Source: Symbiodinium natans (lineage: Eukaryota > Sar > Dinophyceae > Suessiales > Symbiodiniaceae). From it: a stretch of DNA of 64,000 nucleotides. The stretch is from positions 158,501 to 222,500 of the forward strand of contig CAJNDS010002755.1 in the NCBI GenBank assembly GCA_905221605.1, written 5' to 3'. The position numbers and the translations under genes were made by a program. Below the pieces are notes generated by a model. It was not told the origin of the DNA and did not search any database. It saw only the letters and a program-made list of their open reading frames with translations. Every line of letters begins with the position of its first letter. Positions within the stretch are counted from its first letter, which is position 1. Positions 34,431 through 44,839 of the stretch are shown in pieces.

Positions 34431-34599
34431 GGCCTTTTTCGAGCTTCAGATTTTGTTTAGTTTGTAGAGACATATAGACTTTAAAGGTGCTAGTCGAGGT
34501 GCCATTTCGGCATAGTTTGGCCATCAGGTGATGTTTCGCACTTCACATGTACATAGTCAGTACTACGGTGCCTCTTGTACGTGTTTGTAGGTTCGGCAT

Positions 34600-35000
34600 G
34601 TGTCTCAGCCCGGCACCTGTGTCCGTGAGGCAACTGAAGGGTCCAGCTACTGGCCAGGACTTCTTGAAATTGTTGCGGACGTCATGCGAAGCTGCAGGCT
34701 TGAGCAAAACTTATTGAGCAGTGGGCGATATAGGACATTGCAGGACATGGTTCGGCTCATCAGTATCGCGCTTCACGAGAACTGGCGGGCTGGATGCTTC
34801 GTCGAGCGGCTGCGGCGCATGAGCTGTAAGGCTGATCAGATTCAGGCCCGGGTTTGCGATTTGAGAACTTGCAGCGTAGGATTGTGTAAGAGCAGTCCTC
34901 CAGTCTTCCAGGGGCGACTGAATGGTATGGGCAGCCAGGCTGCAGGAGAGATCTTCAGTAAGGCCTAGGTCATAGCTGCAGATGCAACTACATCGTCGTC
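34600..35000 (+). CDS. Possible exon(s) of the gene ending at 35380
   Basis: A 122-codon open frame (34600-34968) contains a helical protein-like part at about 34740-34830 (DMVRLISIALHENWRAGCFV, ERLRRM). It may be an upstream exon of the next gene. No family recognised. Confidence 0.25.
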
Positions 35001-35068
35001 GCACTCCTGTGCGGCATGTCTGTCCTGTGGCAGCTTGGACCGGCATCTAAGGATTCCAGCTGACACAG

Positions 35069-35380
35069 GAAAGGCGTGCAGCCAAAAACGCGGAAGACCG
35101 TTATGTACTGCTTCACAACCAGGCGCCTACGGGACGGTTCGAAGCATCTCAGCATTCGCCAATGCAGTTCACTTGTAGGCGGCAGATAGGGACAACGTGA
35201 TCTATGAGATGGACCAGTACCGGTTCAGCAACTACCCGGAGATCGTGCCTAAGCCCGTGCCAAAGCAGGTCCTCGACCTTTGCTTGAAACTTCAGCAATC
35301 TCTATGTAGCTGTTACTTACCACGCGCCCCCCTTTCAGGAACTTGTGCCAGACAACGTCTCGGACAACTTCCTGGAGTGA
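35069..35380 (+). CDS. 3' exons of an unrecognised gene
   Basis: Three exons with matching phase: 35069-35122 (RRAAKNAEDRYVLLHNQ), 35179-35268 (YEMDQYRFSNYPEIVPKPVP) and 35339-35380 (ELVPDNVSDNFLE then TGA). The introns are a 56-bp GC-AG (35123-35178) and a 70-bp GT-AG (35269-35338). Composition is acidic and Pro-containing and the final stop is clean, so this looks like a real C-terminus.  The terminal stop is not beyond doubt: CTGGA followed by GTGAGG could also be a donor. No domain recognised. Confidence 0.5.
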
Positions 35381-36225
35381 GGTCGTGCTTGTGATAATGT
35401 ACTGGCTGACGAGGTCATGACAATGACGATTCGCAAATTTACGACACTGTGTCGTTGTGTTGTTATCTCAGTTGCGCGATGGCTTCTTAGTAGCATGCTG
35501 AGACTTCAACAGCCTCTGCTCTTGGATGGTTTCTGGCTTCGGGAGTACAGCCTTCACGCCAAAGTTTTCAATGCAGTGCACGAAAGGCCTCATCTTGCGA
35601 ATGCAAAACTGGGCCAGCATGTTCCACGGCTCCCTGCCCGAGAACTCATGCAAGTAGTTCGGGAGCCTGAACGTGTCTCTCACCACCTTTATAGTAGCAA
35701 AGGACCTGTGAGCTCGACAGGAGGGATGAACTACTCCCAGCACAAAGTTGTGTGTGCAGTTTTTTTGGCAAAGAGAAGCCATGGGAAGCCGATAGTGTGG
35801 AGGGCACAGATCCAAAGTGCACGTCGAGGAAGAGAGGCTGCAGTTTGAGAGCTGCGCAGAGTGTGGCGATCAATGCGGCGGTTATTTGGAGTGTCACGTG
35901 CTCCAACCGTGAGATCTGTGGGCCCCATCCTGAGCCGCAGCCAGTTGCCTGCAACTGGGTGCAGCTTTTGGGTTTTCTGTTGGCTAGACTGTTGCCAGTG
36001 AACATCACAGCAAGCAGTGCTTCTCAGAGCGGCGCTAGTTAAGAACACCAAGAAAAAGCCGACCTGTGTGTGTGCGCGCCTACATCCAACCCAGCAAACA
36101 CACTCATAATGCTCACGCACACACACACACCCACACGCAATACTCAATACACAGTGCAGTCACACACGCACATACAGCATACACCATGCGTGCACGCTGA
36201 CGCTGGAGTCAACGGCGGCTTTTGA
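35381..36225. other. Spacer without a recognised gene
   Basis: A + frame (35417-35848) and a - frame (35468-35815, reading PNYLHEFSGREPWNML and similar) are both open and look partly protein-like, but neither has a known motif. I looked here for the ATP-binding half of the helicase that follows and found no GxGKT or DEAD box. A (CA)n run lies at about 36116-36135. Confidence 0.4.
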
Positions 36226-37165
36226 TTCAGCTGTCGAAGGCCTCGGTTCCGGGACGCTCAGAAGTTCGCTGACGGTGAGGCCTCTACGTGCACAAGAAGC
36301 TCGTATGACATCAGCACATGCTACCAACATTTACGGTGAGAATTTGGTTCGTTGAACATGGGGAGGCACACATCATGGTTGCCACCGAGTTCGGGGGTCG
36401 AGGCATTGACTGGCACCAGGCCAGTTCCTGTTTCTTGTGCTGAGGCTGAAGCCGGCAGCTCATGCGCTCAGGTGGATCATGTCATCAACTTCCAGATGCC
36501 AACAGGCCCGCGCACAGAAGGAGGACCTACCATTGAATCATGTGCAACGAACATCACGGAACCGTGTCCCCGTGTGTGTGTGTGTGTCTCTGTGTCTGTG
36601 TCTCTGTGTGTGTGTATGTGTGTGTTAGCTGGCGCTTGACAGCGCAAGTGGCAAGTGGCTTACTAGACACTGCTGTGTTGTACTCGTAGGTGCCGTCTGC
36701 TGGCTTCACCGCGTTGGCCGCACGGGCCCGGGCCTTGGCCTGACATCGTTTCGAGAGGAGGACCCGAACACCCCCCCCCCCCCCCAAAATAAGAACCCCC
36801 CGAAAACAGCCCCTGTGTACAGCCGGCGCAAAATGTGTCTTAGATGGATGTCAGGCCGGATGGGAAAGCGAGGCCTTGTGACGAACTTCATCGGAAGCAA
36901 GGACCAGGCGTGTCCCCGTGAAATCAGAAAAGGGGGCGAAGACACGCTATCGTGGCAGATGTCGCAGACCTTTGCTGGACAGTGGCTGCTTGTCTTCAGG
37001 TCTTGTCGAAGCTCATCCAAGATCAATTGCAGGCTGGCGAGGCAGGAAGTGCCACCGTTGGTGTATGCCAAGAGGTCTGGAAAATGCCATCAGGACCTGC
37101 ACACCCTATTCTCCAGAAAAAGGTCGCTGCGCCGTCCTCAGCGCAACACTGCCGTGTGCGTCCTG
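36226..37165 (+). CDS. DEAD-box RNA helicase, C-terminal RecA domain
   Basis: ATP-dependent RNA remodelling enzyme. Inferred exons: about 36231-36279 (PRFRDAQKFADGE), 36366-36419 (motif V, IMVATEFGGRGIDW), 36472-36520 (VDHVINFQMPTGPRTE), 36690-36725 (motif VI, WLHRVGRTG), 36855-36907 (MGKRGLVTNFIGSKDQ) and 37000 onward (LSKLIQDQLQAGE). The five introns are GC, GC, GA, GC and GC to AG; sizes are 86, 52, 169, 129 and 92 bp. Motif V followed by VDHVINF and HRxGRTGRMGKRG is unmistakable; the RMGxxG ending resembles organellar DDX28/RH39-type helicases, but that subgroup call is tentative. The N-terminal domain with motifs Q, I, II and III was not found upstream, so the gene is either split by unusual exons or N-truncated. 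A possible basic last exon (SRKRSLRRPQRN) lies at about 37120-37160. Confidence 0.85.
36575..36633 (+). repeat. (TG)n / (TCTG)n microsatellite in helicase intron
   Basis: TGTGTG and CTGTGTCTGTG runs sit within the 169-bp GA-AG intron of the helicase. Confidence 0.85.
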
Positions 37166-38410
37166 CGTGCATATCTTGCTAGATTTTGCCAGTGGCTATC
37201 ACCAAAGCTTGTATCAATGGCAGCTCTTGGCGATGGCCAGTGCCTGGGAAACCGTAGTTGCACAGCACACAAGATGCAGGCGCAGACGCCTGCGCAACCG
37301 CAAGGAGGATGGTCCCGGGACCCAGGGCATCTCATGCATTTGCGGTGCCGCGCTGCTGTGTGCCACGCCTCAATGTTGCCAACCCAGTCGGAGCATCAAA
37401 CTACCTGAGTGGTAAGGGTCGCGCAATATGTGCTGGATGCGCAACGGCTCTATTGCTGCAGCCTGTCAATATGGGAGCCATGAGGTTGAGGATGTCGATT
37501 ATAGAAAGTTGTAAAATAGGTTCTTGCTTCAGACTGAGATTGCAACCAGTGGATACACATACATGAACGCATACACGAGCACGTTAGTAGCCTGAATTTC
37601 ACGAGTGGCTGCAGAATAGCTGCGGCAGATGAATGTGCCATCAGCTGCTTGTCGCACCCGTGACCCAGTGCCCAGAAAGATTCTGGAGAGGCAGCCACGG
37701 CTGACAAGGACCGTAAGGAGTGCAAAGCTTCGATTAGCTGATGGCAGTGAGACCCTTTTCCCAGATTCAGGCAGTGTCAGGGTATACTACTACAAGATAC
37801 ATACTCAGCCTTCAGGCAGCATGCCGACCGACTTTGGTTCCGAGACGTGGGTGTATTCTTCTCCGCCCAATGCATGGCCTTCCGGACACAAAACCTGGAC
37901 CCAGCCCCCCCAGCTGGCCCTGTCCGTCATGACCACGCTGATGATTCAGAGCCAATGCCCAGAAATGCGTGCCATTGCGTGTGCCTCGGAGATTGGAGGC
38001 GCCTGTCAGCGTGCGTACACACACCTGCTGGTTTGATGCCAGGACACGGCCTTGCACAAGGCAGCACATCTCCGAGTCCGAGTCAGAGTACAGATATTTG
38101 CTGAACCCCGGGTGCAAGTAAAGATGCTTCTGGCATATCAAGCATGAATGGAACCACCACAAAGAAGACTCAACAGAATACATGAGTTGCTGAGTTGCTG
38201 GCTCTTCCGATCAATATGGGATCTGAGGACAGGCTCAGTCGCTGGACTGGTCGCAGCGGCCGCCAATCAAACCAATCAACGGGCCCGCTTCCCTTCAAGA
38301 AAAGCAGGAATTTGGAGACTTGGCAGGGGAACACCTGGCAATCTATTCGCCCTGCATGTTGTCCTCGCCTTAAGCAAGCCCCTTAAGTTGTCAAGTGATT
38401 TTTGTGTCTC
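37166..38410. other. No firmly recognised gene
   Basis: One protein-like segment at about 37659-37760 (PRKILERQPRLTRTVRSAKL, basic) might be an exon, but it stands alone. Otherwise nothing identifiable. Confidence 0.35.
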
Positions 38411-38414
38411 TTAG

Positions 38415-41400
38415 GACTGCCCGACATGGGTGCTTTCTGGCTGGGAAGCCTTCCTTTGGGTTAGTCTGGATCGTGTTGGCCTACGTGCTTTCCTCCATGG
38501 GCGTCTATGGTGGGGAGGGCGAAATGTGAGGTTGCATCCTCCTAGCATGTCATGCATGTCCAACGATTGGTTAGAGAAATCCTCGCCAAAGCCTGAGTGG
38601 TGTTCACCCGTGCCTGACATCCATATTGAGTGCAGGTGTGTGCGAAGGGTGGGGGCCTGAAGACAGCGTCTACTTCTCCATCACTGCCCTGACAACAGCC
38701 GCTTCGACCATCGTCGTACTACACTGTTCCGGCTTCGGTTGGGTGGCAGGATCAGTGTTGGGAACTTGTTTGGGAAATCGATGGCTCGCAAACCCGTCGT
38801 GGGAGCCGGTGTTCAAAGGACGATCTGACAAGATCCACGGTCAAAGTCTGATAAATGCCTTGACAGCACCACGAACCAAATGTTCTGCACAAATGCTGTA
38901 CTCGTCTGCCCAAGGTGGGCTACGGAGATCTGGCGCCATCACATCCTGCCTCGAGGCCTTCGCAGTTGACGTGCGGGTCCAGAAGATGTGCCCGAGCGAG
39001 TCCCGTCCGAATGTCACATCACGCCTGCTGCAGAGGTTGTTTTTCAGCGTGGCCATCCTCTTGGCTTTAGTGCTTCTCGCAGCCAGACTGAGTGCTTGGG
39101 CGGCAGAATAATCACATTTGTAGAAAACGTTAATTATTTACTTCGAATCTCCCCACCCTCTCTGGCTAAAGACTAGAGTTGGGCATCTCTGGGGTTGGGG
39201 ACTCCAGGGGCACTTTGGGGTTGGGCTGGGATTGGGCACCACTCCAGGCACATTGGGGGTTGAGCATTGCAGGGACACTCTGCGGTTGGGCACTCCAGAG
39301 GTTGGGCACTCCAGGGACACTTGGGGATTGGGCATTCCAGGGACACTCTGCGGTTGGGCACTCCAGGGACACTCTCTGGGGACACTTTGAACAAAATACT
39401 GAATTCCACTCATGCATGGAGTCCACAGCTGCTTTGTGGAAGCAGGCGAGCCACTTGTCGTCGTAGTCATGTTAGTCGTAGTCGTAGTCCTAGAAGTTGT
39501 AGTACTTAGTCGTGGTGGTAGTAGTCGGTCGTAGTAGAAAAAGTAGCAGGCCTCCTCGTCGTCGTCATCTTCGTCGTCGTCGTCCTCGTCGTCTTGGTAG
39601 TGGTAGTGGCAGTGGCAGTGACAGTGGTGGTGGCAGTGGTGGTGACAGTGGTGGTGACAGTGGTGGTGACAGTGGTGGTGACAGTGGTGGTGACAGTGGT
39701 CGTGGTGGTCAGGTGGTTTAGTGGCAGTGGTAGTGGTGGTCGTGGTGGTATAGAGGCGAGGCACTGGCAGTGTGGTAGAGCAGTAGGAGAAGTAGGAGTA
39801 GTAGGAGTAGTAGGAGAAGTAGGAGTAGTAGGAGTAGTAGGAGTAGTAGGAGTAGTAGGAGTAGTAGGAGTAGTAGGAGTAGTAGGAGTAGTAGGAGTAG
39901 TAGGAGTAGTAGGAGTAGTAGGAGTAGTAGGAGTAGTAGGAGTAGTAGGAGTAGTAGGAGTTGGCGTAGTAGGCGTAGTAGGAGCTGGATGGATGGATGC
40001 TGCCCTGGCCTCAGTTCCAGTCTTAAAAAAAGGCGTAGTAGGAGTAGTCGCTGATTTTCGGACCATTTCTGGAGCTTCTAACAAAAATTGTTTTTACTTG
40101 CGTTTGTTTATGAGTGATTGCACGTCTTCCTTGCGCATCCTTGCGCTTTTGCTGCTTGGTTAGACAGCTGCATACAGCTGCATCATGCCCCAAAGATGAT
40201 TATGTCCGTGTCACCGGCACGCGCAGACCCCATGCGCGAACCATGACTATGTCCGGGTCACCAGCGCACGCGGAAGCCACTGCGCCCATGCCCGCAAGAT
40301 GATTACTCCCCTGCTATTAGCGCATCCGTTTCCCACACTATAACGCAAATGCCATCGGCGGGTCCCCAACAATGCATGCCCGCACGATCATCACGCCCAT
40401 GCTGCCCGCGCATCCGTTTCCCACAGCATCCATGCTCGCACGATGATGGCCACCACGCGCATGCAGCATCCATGCCACGATGATCACATCCATCGTAGCG
40501 GCAGCAAGTATTTGATGTCTCAGGCAGCTTCGTCCATGAGCTTGTCCAGAGGGAGACGATGCATGCAGCGGGGACGGTGAACCAGCAGCTGAAGATCCGC
40601 CTGGGGGAGATGCCTGATGAAGACATCTTCGACGAGGAAGGCAGGTTTGCAAGATTTTGCAAGCTTTCCAGCACTAGCGCATGGCTTCGTCCCTCTTCAA
40701 TCAAGGTGAGCGGCGACGTTTGCGAACCAGACGCTTTGCCCCAGCATTGCTTGTCTGGCAAATGAACCCACAGGCAGCGGTGCACCATGGTGCTCCCATG
40801 TTCTGCCTATTTGAGGATTTCGGCGGCAGCTGCAGCTCCTGACGATGTACTTGGTTTTGAGCTCTTTCATATCGAAACGTGCTCTGGGCTTGCCAAGTGC
40901 GTGGGAGGTGGGCACAGGTTCGTAGATCATGTGACTCGTGGGTCGATAAGAAAGGCTCGAAGAACGCTGCTTCAGGCGCTTTATTTCAGCGTCGTGACCT
41001 TGACAACGATCGGGTTTGGCGACCTTGTGCCACAGACCCCGGCATCGAAGTGGATCGTCTCGCTGCTGTGCTTGGTAGGTGTTCCCATCTTTGGTGGCTT
41101 GACTTGAACCTTGAAGAAGTTGGCATCCGTCTGTGCAGCTCAAGACATGCCAGGTCTCGGGCTTCCTGCAACTGCGTCCATGACTCGCGTCGTAAATGGT
41201 AAATTGATGTAAATCAAGGCGGCACTCTGGCGGAGCTTGTAGCGCTCATATACGGCGAGCGGCAGCGTGGCATCAAGCAAAGGTGGGGCATATGCGACTT
41301 GATCGGGTTGCAGGCTTCTTAATCCGGGGCAACAAATTGATGTGTGCCGCAGTGCCAGACGGTTCATTAAGCGGCAATACCAGTATGTGTTCTGTCATGG

Positions 41401-42050
41401 TTAATTATCCGGGTTTGCCAGGCTACCCGACCTGACGGTTGCAAAGCTGCTGAAGATGAGGAAGTTTGCAGAGGAGCAACGTGTATATTTGTGGACCTTG
41501 TTTGCTTGACCACAGCTGTGAGCGGCAACGTCGCGCAGGAAAGGGTAGGATAGCGTAGGCAGAGGATGCTTCTCACGACTTTCCTGCTTCAGAAACCATG
41601 CGCGCACTGGGCGGTTCGAACATGAGGAGCTGCACAGTCGCGGTTTGCTGGGGGAGAAGGCCGAGGACGAGATTCGAAAGATGGGAGAGCACAGGACAGC
41701 TAAAGCCGAAAGTAGAAAGGCGCCGCAACTTGTTTCCAACTGAACTGAGTGCTCAGGATCTCACAATTCGAGTTTTGCTGCTTTCTGCTGGTGCAGCATC
41801 CTGGCCTGCAGATGTTTCCTGTGCAATTCATGCACACATTTGTGCACCTTACTAGCTTTCAGTCTATCCAAGGAACGACATCATCAGTATGGATGATGTT
41901 GAAGTGATCTCGAAGAATTTCCTTGAGCTCGACTTGTCTGGAGATGGGGCGCTTTGGACGAAAGATGCCCTGGCGTGGGAGCTGCAGCGGTTGCTTCCCA
42001 AGCCCAAAGGGCCAAAAGCAAAGCAGGCTGGTGGACTTTGCCAAACTTAG
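38415..42050 (+). CDS. Two-pore-domain potassium channel with EF-hand (TPK-like)
   Basis: Membrane potassium channel with two pore loops. Exons inferred: 38415-38518 (TM1, FGLVWIVLAYVLSSMGVYG); 38636-38697 (pore helix 1, EDSVYFSITALTT); 38915-38955 (filter 1, VGYGDLAPS); 39036-39111 (TM2, LFFSVAILLALVLLAARLSA); 40498-40705 and 40774 to about 40838 (tentative linker, EMPDEDIFDEEGRFARF); 40976 to about 41093 (pore 2 and TM4, YFSVVTLTTIGFGDLVP, then SLLCLVGVPIFG); about 41430-41505 and 41600-41750 (helical tail, KMRKFAEEQRVYLW); and 41863-42050 (EF-hand loop DLSGDGALWTKD, stop TAG). Introns 38519-38635, 38698-38914 and 38956-39035 are all GC-AG; 40706-40773 is GT-AG. The order TM-P-TM-TM-P-TM-EF matches calcium-modulated plant TPK channels. 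TM3 was not located, and the linker and tail exons are less sure than the pores. Confidence 0.85.
39179..39395 (+). repeat. Tandem repeat, TTGGGCACTCCAGGGACACT-type unit
   Basis: About six imperfect copies of a unit containing TTGGGCACTCCAGGGACAC, spaced about 27-42 bases, lie in the large intron between the two pore halves of the potassium channel gene. Confidence 0.85.
39458..39990 (+). repeat. Compound GTAGTC / 12-bp / 9-bp tandem arrays
   Basis: Three adjoining arrays: GTAGTCGTA trinucleotide-based sequence (39458-39600), a 12-bp CAGTGGTGGTGA unit (about 39606-39710) and a 9-bp GTAGTAGGA unit (about 39783-39975). All units are multiples of three, so both strands carry long spurious open frames (Val/Gly or Thr/Pro repeats). 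Confidence 0.95.
40190..40490 (+). repeat. Degenerate 60-65 bp repeat
   Basis: Words such as GCGCATCCGTTTCCCACA, CATGCCCGCA and ATGATGATC recur at intervals of roughly 60-65 bases over about 300 bases, third repeat cluster in the same intron. Confidence 0.6.
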
Positions 42051-42129
42051 ATGAATCCTGGGCAGGCATATGGGCGTGTTCGTATCGTTGCAGAGACGGG
42101 TACGGAACATTTGCAAACAAGCGCCAGGT

Positions 42130-42595
42130 AAGGGGGTCGCTGAGCCAATTTTGTAGTGGGTCACTTAGCACGTGTTTTTTTGGGACACTTAGCAACTCTT
42201 TTTAAACCCTGCACTGAACGAGTCCTTGCCTGCCTTGTGCGAGTGCGAGAGCCGAAACCCTGCACTGAAACCCTGGACCCTAAACCCACCTTATACCCTC
42301 AAGCCTTTTACCCTTTAACCCTCAACTCCTACTGCAGCTCTGGGGCCCTCCCCATGTCGTATGCAACTTCAACCTAAGCTTGGGCTAGAGTACCGTCTGA
42401 CCTTTTCCCCGTAAACGCTTGCGAAACGGGTGGGGAAAAAACCCTGAACCACGAACCCAGAGGGGGTCTGCTAGGCGGGTGGCAAAAAACCCTACACCAC
42501 CCAAAACCCACAAGCCAGTGACCCCAAACTGTGCCGGAGTCGGATAGGCTAGGCGACCCCCAAAAAATTGGCTAAGTGACCCGGGTACCTTTGTA
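42130..42595 (+). repeat. CCCTAAA-like repeat flanked by imperfect inverted sequence
   Basis: The middle (about 42200-42520) is rich in AACCCTGCACTGAA, CCCTAAACCC, AAAAAACCCT and similar words, a degenerate plant-type telomere repeat on the C strand. The left flank (GGGTCGCTGAGCCAATTTT at 42131) is similar to the reverse complement of the right flank (AATTGGCTAAGTGACCC at about 42567), and GGGTCACTTAGC-like words recur. This could be a small non-autonomous element with terminal inverted repeats or a rearranged telomeric insertion. Confidence 0.5.
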
Positions 42596-42599
42596 GACG

Positions 42600-43260
42600 T
42601 TTTTTGCCTCAATCACCGATTCGTGGTTTGCCGTTTAGAAGTAGTTAATCCGGTACTGATAGGTGGTTGTGGCACATCCGGATTGATTCGGTTCTTTCAA
42701 CCACTAGCTAGTTCGCAAGTAGCCACAAGACAGGACCTAGAAGGGAGACCACAGTCATGAAGGCATGGTCGCCTCCCAGGAAACAGATGGAAGATTAGGA
42801 AAGTGAACCAGAGAATGACATGGGCGAATTGCCGCCACTAGGCCACGGATAAAACGAATGAACGAAGTGACTACTCAATGCTCTCATGTCAAAATGCGAA
42901 TCAGACAATGAGAAGGAATGAAGACAGCAAACAAGAGCAAGACTGCAACATTGGATACTGAGATGGCAGGGCAGTATTCTGTCGAGCTACATTGTTGTTG
43001 CCACACCTTTTCTGCAGGCGATCCTGCATTCTGACAAATTCGGTATTTAGCAGCAAGGGCCTATCACATCTGAGCAGCCTGCAATCTATGGAGGATAGAG
43101 AAGACCAGGATAAGAACGACATCTCAACAGCAGAAGCCGAGAAGCTCAGAGCCTTGGTTCCTCACATCCTTTGCCTGGCATTGCCTGGGCTCCCCACACC
43201 CACGGCATGTTCTGGCAGATGCTAGCATGTGCTTCTAGGTTCGAGTTTGAGAGCTGTCGA
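42600..43260. other. No recognised gene
   Basis: Nothing identifiable on either strand. Confidence 0.5.
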
Positions 43261-43265
43261 ACACA

Positions 43266-44835
43266 TGCGAAGGAAACGCCCTAGAAGCCATCGACTTGAA
43301 GACCGCGGGTTGCATTGAGCTTTCGGAGCTAGAAGCAGCGCTGCACAAGCCGCTGAGCCCGCACCACTTCCCTCACCTTCTGGAATGTTGTTGGGTGCCG
43401 TCGCTACCACTTGAAGCTTGCAGCCTAGGGTCGGCGTTAACGCATCGGAGGAGTATGTCAGGACGCCTGGCAAGCTCATTTCGATCAGTCTTGGGCCCAT
43501 TCCAGCCTGGACGTTTCCACACTTTCCTGGTGCTGTTTAAATTAGTCAGGTGGCACAGGGGATTTCGCAGATTCGTGTGGAGTGTAGGCACCAGTGCATG
43601 CCGGCCCAGAGCGCGGGCTTCTTTTTTAGGCCTTGAACCAGCTGCCCTCGGTGGCTGTCATGTTTGCACATGGCCAGAATCTCTTATGACAGGGATTTGG
43701 TTCTTGGATGGGTGCTTTGTTGTGCTAGAGTCGGGAGGTTCCCACCTATCCTGACGAGGGGGCCCTGGGTCACGCTGCCGACTATGCGGTCTGTCGTTTA
43801 CAGATGTCATACTGCCGTTGCATTGTTTCATATGATGCATCTTACTTCAGAAGTCTCGGAAGAAGATGTTGGCAACGTGTGGGATGGCACGACTGGAGAC
43901 GGTTGAGGTTCCACAGCCTTCCGGAAACCAGCGCATTTTGAGCATGCATGGTGGGAAAGTTTGAAAGGTCGTGCCGCTGTCACGAAAGCTAGCTCCTTTG
44001 GAGCTTGCGGGAGTTCTTGTTTACCATTTTGTTCTTGGGTCAAACAGCACTCAGGGGCCTTAATCTCCGATATATCGGAGGTTTAAGCTGCCATGGGGGG
44101 GGGTTGGGGCCCCCCCCCCCCCCCCTTTGGGGGTGACCACACAAGAAATCCTTGGAGGCTGGTGGACCTGGGGGGGGGGGGGGGCCCCCCATGTTCCCGA
44201 TAAGGTGGGGGGGGGGGGGGTCCCCCCCCCCGCCCCCCCTTAGGTCAGCATTGTTACTTATCATTTCAGGGCTGAGCAGCGCGGTCTTCACCCTAGCTTT
44301 CGTTCGCCCTGCTCTCAAGTTTTTGCGGTTCTGGCAGGCTTCCCAATTAGCTGCGGTCCTTGATTCAAAAATCGGTGCTAGGCAGACTCTGAGACGCCCA
44401 GGCTGCAAAGGCATCCAGAATCGGGTGTTGTGCAGCACACCACTAGAATGCGTGTGAGGATGCATATGAAGGGTAGTGTGTAGGGGTCGGGTGGCGCGCC
44501 GTTGAGCAGACAACATCTCTTCGGAGAGGGCAGGCCGGTGGTGGTGAGGACGGGTGCGCTGACAGCTTTGCCTCATACCTGGGGTGGGTGAGAACCTGAA
44601 CTGCAACTGGATCTCCGATGATTTTTGCCGATTGGCTGAGAGGGCGGCGCGCCTTCGCCCCCAGCCGTTATACATTTATCCACTTGTCCATCAATCTGCG
44701 CTGAGTTTCAATATCAATTGAGCCATGCTGTACTGGGTGCAGCAGTGAGGAGATTTTTCCTGAAGCTGGATTTGAATCGCGATGGCAAGATCAGCTTTGA
44801 CGAATATAAATTGCTCCTTCTCGGCAGATGTGGCA
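43266..44835 (+). CDS. EF-hand calcium-binding protein exons
   Basis: Two exon-like segments encode EF-hands. The first (about 43266-43390) reads GNALEAIDLKTAGCIELSEL, a helix-loop-helix with a weak loop in which positions 3 and 5 are Lys and Ala, so calcium binding there is doubtful. The second (about 44741-44830) reads RRFFLKLDLNRDGKISFDEY; its 12-residue loop DLNRDGKISFDE has all ligands. They are separated by 1.35 kb, including G/C homopolymers, which would be a large intron if they are one gene. They could instead belong to two genes, or the first could follow on from the potassium channel upstream. Start and end are not defined. Confidence 0.55.
44095..44240 (+). repeat. Alternating poly-G and poly-C runs
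   Basis: G9, C15, G14, C6, G14 and C10-type runs alternate over 150 bases, so the strand can fold back on itself as G:C hairpins. Just upstream is a short palindrome CCGATATATCGG at 44068-44079. Confidence 0.95.
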
Positions 44836-44839
44836 GTGA

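Noticed and set aside
35468-35815. Minus-strand frame with protein-like composition
   Set aside because: No recognisable family, and the + strand is equally open; there is no evidence to choose either as coding.
39506-40084. 192-codon minus-strand frame of Thr/Pro repeats and the matching + strand Val/Gly frame
   Set aside because: Both are translations of 9-bp and 12-bp tandem arrays inside an intron; repeat units are multiples of three, so long open frames arise without coding.
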